Assembly: GCF_022095675.1 (NCBI RefSeq)
Contig: NZ_JAHYSG010000170.1
Coordinates: forward strand, 1-18,569
Direction of reading: 5' to 3'
Length of the DNA: 18,569 bases
Origin: Dactylosporangium sp. AC04546
Lineage (GTDB): Bacteria; Actinomycetota; Actinomycetes; Mycobacteriales; Micromonosporaceae
The notes under the pieces were generated by a model. That model was not told where the DNA came from, ran no database searches, and was given only the letters and a program-made list of their open reading frames with translations. Below, piece after piece: positions 13,223 through 18,569 of the stretch. Position 1 is the stretch's first letter, and every line of letters starts with the position of its first letter. The position numbers were made by a program, and so were the translations under genes.

Positions 13223-13248
13223 CTCTCCGCCGGCCCAGCCGGCAGAGG
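13223..13248. terminator. Hairpin downstream of the gene ending at 13277
   Basis: GCCGGC (13229-13234) pairs with GCCGGC (13238-13243) around CCA, and after one mismatch the stem continues three to four pairs. It lies about 30 bases past the stop of the minus-strand gene and is a candidate terminator for it. Confidence 0.45.
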
Positions 13249-13276
13249 TGACGCGGGGGCAGGCCGAGCGGCGCGG

Positions 13277-14614
13277 TCAGCGGCGGGCTAGCGGGAGGTG
13301 CAGCTGGAAGGCCACCTCCGTGTAGCGGATCGTGGGCGGCGCCAGCGCCTGGAGCTGGCGCTCCAGCACCACCTGGAGCTCGCGCGGCGGGGCCTCGGGG
13401 CGGGCCATGATGCGCACCGCGACCGGGCGGGACGGCGCGAGGCGGAACTCCATCATGATCTCCTCCGTGGCGTGGCGCGAACCCGTGAAGAGGCGGTTGA
13501 CCACTACCCGGGCGCGCTCCACGAAGTCGCTCAGCTCGGCCGGCGTGGTGGCCCGGCGCAGCTGCTCCTCGCTCGTCAGCAGCACGATCCGGGGCAGCGG
13601 CTCGGTCTGCGGGAGGGCCGGCTGGGACGCCGCCGCGTCGTCCTCGATCGTCAGGCACAGCGCTGACACCGCGCCGTCCGGGAGGCCGATCTCGACCGGC
13701 CGGCCGGCCTCGACCGCCTGGAGGAGGCGGGCGTGCATCGCGCCGGTCAGCAGGGCCGCGAAGCCGTCCTCGACCTGGCGGGCGGTCGGCTCCGCGCCGC
13801 CGCGGACGATGAGCAGGAAGTTGCAGCCCAGCCGGCTCGCCGACTCGCCGCCGGGAGCCACGATCGCGGCCGGGCCCTGCTGGCCGGGCGACCACACGTA
13901 GGTCTTCGGGGTGCCGGCCAGGCCCGGGAGGTACGCACAGACATCCGGCGCCTCCCGCATCGCCTCCCCGAGCACGGGCAGCTCGGCCCGGGGCACCGAC
14001 AGCTCCAGCCGGCTGCCGTCGTGGACCACGCGGAGGAACGGCAGGTTGTAGGCCGGGGCCTGGGAGAGCAGGGTCGCGGCGCGGTACTCGGCGTCGTCGA
14101 CCACCGCGGCGCGGCCGGGGCGGAACCAGTACGGGTGCGGGTAGTAGCGCTCCTGCGCGCCGAGCAGGGCCAGCACCCGCGCGTGGCCGAAGCGCTGCAC
14201 GACCGCCGTCTCACCGCCGACGAGCGGGAGCGCGACCAGCGCGCCGCCATCCACTGTGGACTGCATCGCCTGCGGCTCGGTGTAGACGAAGCCCGTCACA
14301 CGGTCGTCGGCGTCGAGGCCCGGGCGGCCGAAGACGCTCACGTCACCGGCGTCGACAAGGCGGCGCTCGGCCGCGAAGCCGTGGACGGTGCGCGACATCG
14401 TCATCGGGTACCCCGGCGCCGGCGCCCCGGTCCGCACCACGGCGAAGAACAGCTCCCGCTGGCCGTGCCGGGCCAGGCCCTCGGTCGTATAGAGCAGCGC
14501 GGGCAGCATGCCCTTGGCCGTGCGGATACCACCCTCGGCGATGGCGACCGAGAGTTCGCCGGGGATGAGGTCTTCCCGGCCCACGGGTAACGCGGAGCCC
14601 ACGGGGCCGATCAT
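13277..14614 (-). CDS. Hypothetical protein, about 445 residues
   Basis: A large soluble protein of a family I do not recognise. It begins near MIGPVGSALPVGREDLIPGE and has recurring alpha/beta patterns: LPALLYTTEGLARHGQREL followed by FFAVVRTG early, ARVLALLGAQERYYPHPYWF in the middle, and MMEFRLAPSRPVAVRIMARP near the end. It closes with a strand-rich VAFQLHLPLARR. There is no signal peptide, membrane span or nucleotide-binding motif. The start is uncertain: ATG 14614 is chosen because a longer frame (to 14860) would overlap the divergent gene and is not protein-like there. GTGs at 14602 and 14584 are alternatives. With either upstream start the protein includes a TTA leucine codon near its N-terminus. 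It is divergent from the sigma-like membrane protein, 57 bp apart, and may work with it. Confidence 0.8.
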   Translation of the reverse strand: MIGPVGSALPVGREDLIPGELSVAIAEGGIRTAKGMLPALLYTTEGLARHGQRELFFAVVRTGAPAPGYPMTMSRTVHGFAAERRLVDAGDVSVFGRPGLDADDRVTGFVYTEPQAMQSTVDGGALVALPLVGGETAVVQRFGHARVLALLGAQERYYPHPYWFRPGRAAVVDDAEYRAATLLSQAPAYNLPFLRVVHDGSRLELSVPRAELPVLGEAMREAPDVCAYLPGLAGTPKTYVWSPGQQGPAAIVAPGGESASRLGCNFLLIVRGGAEPTARQVEDGFAALLTGAMHARLLQAVEAGRPVEIGLPDGAVSALCLTIEDDAAASQPALPQTEPLPRIVLLTSEEQLRRATTPAELSDFVERARVVVNRLFTGSRHATEEIMMEFRLAPSRPVAVRIMARPEAPPRELQVVLERQLQALAPPTIRYTEVAFQLHLPLARR

Positions 14615-14671
14615 GCCATCCGGCCGCAACCCGACCTGGCGCTCATCGACAGGAACGGCGACGATGAATGC

Positions 14672-15214
14672 ATGCGGATGACCTCCGAACCACCGGACGG
14701 GTACGTCGCATTCGTCACCCGGCACCTCGAGCCGCTCCGGCGCGACGCCACGCGCGTGGTGGGCGCCCCTGACGAGGCCGACGCGCTGTACGGCGACGTC
14801 CTCACCGACGTGGCGACCCGCTGGACCTGGCTGGAGCTGCAGCGGACCCGCCTCGGTCACGCCGACGCCGCCGACGAGTTCCTCGGCCGGGTCTTCGCCC
14901 GCCGCTCGGAGCGGTTCTACCTCGACGAGACCCTGCCCGACGAGGGGCTGGAGATCACCGTCACACCGGACCTACCGCCAGAGGCCGCGCCGCCCCGGCG
15001 GGTCTACGTCAGCAACGCCGTGCGGCTCGCGCCGATCGTCATTCCCCGCAGGGTTCGCGGCGGATTCGTCGCCGGCCCGGTCTGCGAGGCCGCGATCGCC
15101 TGGTGGCACGCCTACGAGAACATCCGCCGGCGCCGATTGGTCTACGCCGGCTTCGTGCTCATCACCCTGCTGCTGGCGCTGGCCAACTTCGCGGCGCCGC
15201 CCGTCGAGCCGTAG
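14672..15214 (+). CDS. Membrane-anchored protein with a sigma region 2-like N-terminus
   Basis: A 180-residue protein. Residues about 10-60 (YVAFVTRHLEPLRRDATRVV, GAPDEADALYGDVLTDVATRW) resemble region 2 of SigE-type ECF sigma factors, including the acidic turn before the DAEDL-like helix. No region 4 helix-turn-helix is present. Instead, a central beta-type segment is followed by RRRR (152-155) and one transmembrane helix (about 156-174, LVYAGFVLITLLLALANFA). The positive residues put the N-terminal domain in the cytoplasm. It could be a decoy or anchored relative of sigma factors, or simply another helical fold. ATGs at 14672 and 14678 are both possible; no clear ribosome site is seen. Confidence 0.75.
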   Translation: MRMTSEPPDGYVAFVTRHLEPLRRDATRVVGAPDEADALYGDVLTDVATRWTWLELQRTRLGHADAADEFLGRVFARRSERFYLDETLPDEGLEITVTPDLPPEAAPPRRVYVSNAVRLAPIVIPRRVRGGFVAGPVCEAAIAWWHAYENIRRRRLVYAGFVLITLLLALANFAAPPVEP

Positions 15215-15223
15215 GCACGCCAC

Positions 15224-15275
15224 ATGTAGCCATCCTACATCTAGAACGCCGGAAAAGTTCCCGAACGTGTTCAAG
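15224..15275. promoter_or_regulatory. Dyads in the cydA upstream region
   Basis: ATGTAG-N5-CTACAT (15224-15240) is an AT-rich dyad. It is followed by overlapping short dyads GGAA-N3-TTCC, GTTC-CC-GAAC and GAAC-GT-GTTC between about 15250 and 15275. They lie in the 150 bp before cydA and may bind a regulator. I do not see a Rex site of the TTGTGAA/TTCACAA type. Confidence 0.4.
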
Positions 15276-15364
15276 ACCGCTTTCACGCGCTCCGCGCGCC
15301 CTGCGAGCCCGGGCCGGGGATAGAACGGAGACAGGCACACCACGTCGTCAACAGGGGGCGCTTC

Positions 15365-16735
15365 GTGGATCACCTGTCAGTTCTCGCCGAGGCGGCGACA
15401 CCGGGCGACTTCGCCGCCGCCCGCACACAGATGGCGTTCTCCCTCGGCTGGCACATCATCATCGCCAGCTTCGGGGTGGCCATGCCGGCCATCACGCTCT
15501 TCATGGAATGGCGCGGCTACCGCACCGGCGACGTCAACTACCGGCTGCTCGCCCGCCGCTGGGCGCGCGCCATGGGCGTGCTGTTCGCCGTCGGCGCCGT
15601 CTCCGGGACCATCCTCAGCTTCGAGATGGGCCTGCTGTGGCCCGGCCTCATGGGCACGTACGGCGAGGTCATCGGCCTGCCGTTCACCCTCGAGGGGTTC
15701 GCGTTCTTCATCGAGGCCATCTTCCTCGGCATCTACCTCTACGGATGGGACCGCCTCCCGCCGCGGGTGCACATGCTGTCGGCCATCCCGATCCTCATCG
15801 CCGGCGTCGTGGGCACGCTCTGCGTCGTCAGCGCCAACGCCTGGATGAACCAGCCGCGCGGCTTCGACCTCGTCGAGGGCAAGGTCGTCGGGGTCGACCC
15901 GTGGCGCGCGATGTTCAACCCGGCGACCGGGCCGCAGTCGGTGCACATGCTCGTCGCCGCGTTCATGGTGACCGGCTTCTGCATCGCCGGCGTCTACGCG
16001 GTGGGCATGCTGCGCGGGCGCACCGACCGGTACCACCGCCTCGGCTTCCTCGTCCCGTTCACCGTCGCCGCCGTCATGGCGCCGATCCAGGTCGGCGTCG
16101 GCGACTGGGCCGCGCACTTCGTCGCCGACTACCAGCCGGTGAAGCTGGCCGCGATGGAGGGGCTCTACGAGACCGAGCGCGGCGCGCCGCTGCACCTGGG
16201 CGGGGTGGCGGTCGACGGCGAGCTGCGGTACGCCGTCGAGATCCCCAACGCCCTCTCGCTACTCGCGCACTGGGACCCCAACGCCGAGATCATGGGCCTC
16301 AACGAGGTCCCCGCCGACCAGCACCCGCCGGTCAACGTCGTGCACTGGGCGTTCCAGATCATGGTCGTCGCCGGGCTCGCGATGCTCGGCGTGGCCCTGG
16401 CGTTCGCCCTCATCTGGAAGTGGCGCCGCCAGTGGCTCACCAACCGCTGGTTCCTGCGCGCCGCCGCGCTCTGCGGCCCGGCCGCCGTCCTCGCGCTGGA
16501 GGCCGGCTGGACGACGACCGAGGTCGGGCGCCAGCCGTGGGTGGTCTACGGCATCCTGCGCACCCACGACGCGGTCAACACCGCGCCCGGCCTGCGGGTC
16601 GGCCTGGTGGTGATCCTGCTCGTGTACGCGCTGCTGACGGTGGCGACCGTGTTCGTCCTGCGGCGGCTGGCGCGCGACAAGCCGGTACCGGTGGCGCCCC
16701 AGGAGTCCGACGTCGAGACCTTCCCGGTGCCGTGA
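15365..16735 (+). CDS. cydA: Cytochrome bd oxidase subunit I (short Q-loop type)
   Basis: A 456-residue membrane protein, subunit I of the quinol:oxygen oxidoreductase cytochrome bd, which reduces O2 to water without pumping protons. The haem ligands fit His30 (SLGWHIII), His194 (QSVHML) and Met333 (AFQIMVVAG). The quinol-site Lys260 and Glu265 (VKLAAME) keep the spacing of E. coli K252/E257, and GRQPW is at 388-392. The conserved glutamates lie in TLEGFAFFIEAIFLGIYLYG. The Q-loop lacks the long insertion, as in CioA-like enzymes. The GTG at 15365 follows an AGGGGG ribosome site by six bases. CydB follows two bases after the stop. Confidence 0.96.
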   Translation: MDHLSVLAEAATPGDFAAARTQMAFSLGWHIIIASFGVAMPAITLFMEWRGYRTGDVNYRLLARRWARAMGVLFAVGAVSGTILSFEMGLLWPGLMGTYGEVIGLPFTLEGFAFFIEAIFLGIYLYGWDRLPPRVHMLSAIPILIAGVVGTLCVVSANAWMNQPRGFDLVEGKVVGVDPWRAMFNPATGPQSVHMLVAAFMVTGFCIAGVYAVGMLRGRTDRYHRLGFLVPFTVAAVMAPIQVGVGDWAAHFVADYQPVKLAAMEGLYETERGAPLHLGGVAVDGELRYAVEIPNALSLLAHWDPNAEIMGLNEVPADQHPPVNVVHWAFQIMVVAGLAMLGVALAFALIWKWRRQWLTNRWFLRAAALCGPAAVLALEAGWTTTEVGRQPWVVYGILRTHDAVNTAPGLRVGLVVILLVYALLTVATVFVLRRLARDKPVPVAPQESDVETFPVP

Positions 16736-16737
16736 CC

Positions 16738-17781
16738 ATGACCAGTGCCGACCTGATGCTCGCGGTGCTGTTCGCGGCCGTGACCGCCTACGCGCTCTTC
16801 GGCGGCGCCGACTTCGGCGCCGGGTTCTGGGACCTCTTCGCGGGCGGCGCGAAGCGCGGCTACCGGCAGCGCAAGCTCATCGAGCGCGCGATCGGGCCGG
16901 TGTGGGAGGCCAACCACGTGTGGCTCATCTTCGCGATCGTGCTGCTGTGGACCGGGTTCCCAGCCGTGTTCGCCGGCGTGGCGGCGACGATGTACATCCC
17001 GCTCACCGCCGCGGCGCTGGGCATCATCGGGCGCGGCGCCGGGTTCGCGTTCCGCAAGATCAGCGTGACCCTGCCCCGGCAGCAGCTGTTCGGGGCCGGC
17101 TTCGCGTTCTCGTCCGTGGTCACGCCGTTCTTCTTCGGCGCCGTCGCCGGCGGCATCGCCACCGGCCGCGTGCCGCCCTGGGACCAGGGGCCGGGCGACA
17201 TCCTCACCGCGTGGTGGAACCCGACCTCGGTCGCCACGGGCGCGCTGGCCGTCGGCGTCTGCGCCTACCTCGCCGCGGTGTTCCTCACCCACGACGCGAA
17301 GCGGGAGGACCCCGGCCTCGTCCCGGCCATGCGGCGGCAGGCGCTGTGGGCCGGGGCCGGCGTGGGCGTGCTGGCCGCGATCGGGCTGGTGGTGGTCGAA
17401 CTGGACGCGGACTGGCTGGCCGGCCGGCTGTGGCGGCCGCTGCCGGCCACCCTGATCGTCGTCTCCGCGCTGGCCGGCCTGGCGTCGATCGGGCTGCTGG
17501 CCCTCGGGAAGTACGTCGCGGTGCGGATCACCGGCGGGCTCGCCGTCGCCGCGGTGCTCGGGGGCTGGGCCGCCGCCCAGTACCCGTACCTCCTGCCGCC
17601 CGCGACCACGGTCGACGCCGTCGCCGCCGACCCGGCCGTGACGCGCGCCACGCTGTGGGCCGTGCTGGTCGGTGTCGCGATCCTGGCACCGTCGCTGTGG
17701 TGGCTGCTCCGCCTGTCACAAACCCCAGCTCAGCAAGGATCGGGCGGTGAAACTGGTCACCATGACGACGGCGGGCGTTGA
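16738..17781 (+). CDS. cydB: Cytochrome bd oxidase subunit II
   Basis: A 347-residue protein with about eight membrane helices. It has the CydB signatures FGGADFGAGFWDLFAGGAKR near the N-terminus and IGPVWEANHVWLIFAIVLLW just after, with the conserved Trp-Glu-Ala-Asn-His. It pairs with CydA in the inner membrane. The ATG at 16738 lies two bases after the cydA stop; a GTG at 16732 in the same frame would overlap cydA. The C-terminus is hydrophilic and ends in GHHDDGGR. No cydC or cydD (the ABC exporter needed to assemble the oxidase) follows in this window, so it must be elsewhere. Confidence 0.96.
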   Translation: MTSADLMLAVLFAAVTAYALFGGADFGAGFWDLFAGGAKRGYRQRKLIERAIGPVWEANHVWLIFAIVLLWTGFPAVFAGVAATMYIPLTAAALGIIGRGAGFAFRKISVTLPRQQLFGAGFAFSSVVTPFFFGAVAGGIATGRVPPWDQGPGDILTAWWNPTSVATGALAVGVCAYLAAVFLTHDAKREDPGLVPAMRRQALWAGAGVGVLAAIGLVVVELDADWLAGRLWRPLPATLIVVSALAGLASIGLLALGKYVAVRITGGLAVAAVLGGWAAAQYPYLLPPATTVDAVAADPAVTRATLWAVLVGVAILAPSLWWLLRLSQTPAQQGSGGETGHHDDGGR

Positions 17782-17808
17782 CGAATGCTGCTAGTCTCCG
17801 CCGGAGTC

Positions 17809-18569
17809 ATGGGAAATCTTCGGGCACTGAGGCGCTGGAGCGCGACGGCCGCCGCCGTCGCGGCCCTCGGCGTGCCCGTCGGCGCGATCGCCCTGGCCAT
17901 TCCGGCCCAGGCCGCCGCCAGCGGGCTGGACATCAAGGTCACGAACAGCAACATCCAGGGCAAGCCCGGCGACAAGGTCAGCGTCGGCTTCCAGGTGACC
18001 AACCGCGGCCGGGAAGAGGCCAAGGGTGACGAGGTCATCGTGGCGATCACGGTGCCGTCGCAGGCCCAGCTCGACCCGGCGGACTACAGCGACAACTGCG
18101 GCCAGATCAACGGCGGCCGCGCGGTTCGCTGCCGGCTCGGCAAGGACATCCCGGCAGGCAAGTCGGCCGGCGGCTCGTTCAAGTTCGTGCTGAAGACCGG
18201 CGGCAACGGCCAGGGCGCCGTCGCCGTGCAGCCGGGCAACGCCAACGATCGCTTCACGGTCCGGGTCAGCGGCGCCTCGCCCTCCAAGACGCCCAGCGGC
18301 AAGGCGTCTTCCAGCGCGGCGGCCGAGCCGACCGTCGAGGCCGCGCCGCCGGAGGCCGGCAACGGGGCCATCCCGCAGGCCGAGGACCCGCCGAAGCGCA
18401 AGACCAGCGACAGCGGCGGCCTCTCGTTCGGCTTCTGGGTCGGCATCTTCGCGATCGTCGCCGCGCTGGGCCTGGTGGGCAGCCTCTTCTACTTCCGGCG
18501 CAAGGACAAGCGGGAGCCGGACACCGGCATGCACCCGGTCGTGCCCGCCCCGGGCGGCCTCCACCGCCC
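17809..18569 (+). CDS. Exported membrane-anchored protein (partial, runs off window)
   Basis: The frame is open from the ATG at 17809 to the window end, giving 253 residues with the 3' end missing. A signal peptide (MGNLRALRRW, then hydrophobic) ends at about AIPAQA-A (cleavage after residue 35 or 37). A beta-rich domain of CARDB/Ig-like style follows (about 38-153: LDIKVTNSNIQGKPGDKVSV, FQVTNRG), with Cys97 and Cys108 able to form a disulfide. Then come a Ser/Pro/Ala-rich linker, one transmembrane helix (about 206-229) and a basic tail (RRKDKRE). The layout fits a cell-surface protein with an outer domain. An in-frame ATG at 17785 is an alternative start; the GGAG before 17809 is very close. 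No enzymatic motif is seen. Confidence 0.85.
   Translation, partial: MGNLRALRRWSATAAAVAALGVPVGAIALAIPAQAAASGLDIKVTNSNIQGKPGDKVSVGFQVTNRGREEAKGDEVIVAITVPSQAQLDPADYSDNCGQINGGRAVRCRLGKDIPAGKSAGGSFKFVLKTGGNGQGAVAVQPGNANDRFTVRVSGASPSKTPSGKASSSAAAEPTVEAAPPEAGNGAIPQAEDPPKRKTSDSGGLSFGFWVGIFAIVAALGLVGSLFYFRRKDKREPDTGMHPVVPAPGGLHR

Noticed and set aside
13150..13251. Short plus-strand frame beginning MGASARYSWEEYLF
   Set aside because: It looks somewhat protein-like but its start lies in a hairpin, it has no ribosome site, uses rare TTA and ATA codons, and its AT-rich part is explained by the palindrome.
12618..13895. Long open frame on the minus strand across the GNAT gene, the intergenic gap and the next gene
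   Set aside because: Composition is Arg/Gly/Pro-rich, it lies opposite or out of frame with well supported genes, and it crosses the dyad cluster. It is an effect of high GC content.
14615..14860. Longer N-terminus for the gene ending at 13277
   Set aside because: The added residues are not protein-like and mirror the N-terminal coding part of the divergent gene at 14672.
15249..15275. LexA (SOS) box before cydA
   Set aside because: The half-sites GAAC and GTTC are separated by two bases, while the actinobacterial SOS box needs four.
15103..16737. Extension of cydB upstream through the cydA region in another frame
   Set aside because: The frame is open by composition only; CydB signatures begin right after 16738 and cydA occupies the region in a different frame.

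Overview
This 18.6 kb window is very GC-rich. Nearly all of it is coding, with strong G/C preference at third codon positions, GTG starts and many ATGA-type overlaps. That and the gene content (an ECF41 sigma factor, a SigE-family sigma factor, CydAB without an adjacent CydCD, many conserved actinobacterial hypotheticals) point to a mycelial actinobacterium, most likely of the Micromonosporaceae/Streptomyces type. The genus cannot be fixed from the sequence alone. At least seven genes show a TANNNT-like -10 hexamer ending 6-7 bases before the start codon, so leaderless transcripts appear common.

Layout. 51-2429: a DUF985 cupin (-), then a coupled pair (possible WapI-type immunity protein plus a small unknown) and a lipoprotein with a right-handed beta-helix (+). 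2435-2737: a striking degenerate tandem array of a 13-14 bp unit (consensus TTGACGCCCACACG) between two converging genes. 2752-3773: a VOC-fold protein and a TRIC/UPF0126 channel, both (-). 3969-5858: an acidic protein with three calcium-binding-type loops (-), a small conserved membrane protein (+) and a ChaA-type Ca2+/H+ antiporter (-), with a bidirectional hairpin terminator between the last two. 5927-6777: two hypotheticals that converge on a shared CTAG stop.

6863-9406 is a regulatory operon: an AhpD/carboxymuconolactone decarboxylase-like protein, an ECF41 sigma factor with its C-terminal regulatory domain, a SigE-family ECF sigma factor and a membrane protein that is probably its partner. 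An ECF41-type promoter lies just before it. 9448-9828 is the C-terminal remnant of a GMC oxidoreductase, followed by a DUF998 membrane protein (-). 10509-12368 is an organic-peroxide operon: 2-Cys OhrR, Ohr and a CurA-type NADP-dependent oxidoreductase, with a 29 bp operator dyad in the ohrR promoter. A 13 bp-stem hairpin then covers the start of a GNAT acetyltransferase gene.

12962-13276 carries no convincing gene but holds a cluster of dyads, including an AT-rich 40 bp near-palindrome. 13277-15214 holds a divergent pair of unrecognised proteins, one of which looks like a membrane-anchored sigma region 2. 15365-17781 is cydAB, encoding cytochrome bd oxidase. The window ends inside a gene for an exported, membrane-anchored protein (17809 onward).

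Taken together, the window holds mainly stress and redox functions (organic peroxide defence, alternative oxidase, ECF regulation) and a possible calcium-handling group. I see no tRNA, rRNA, CRISPR array, transposase or phage gene.
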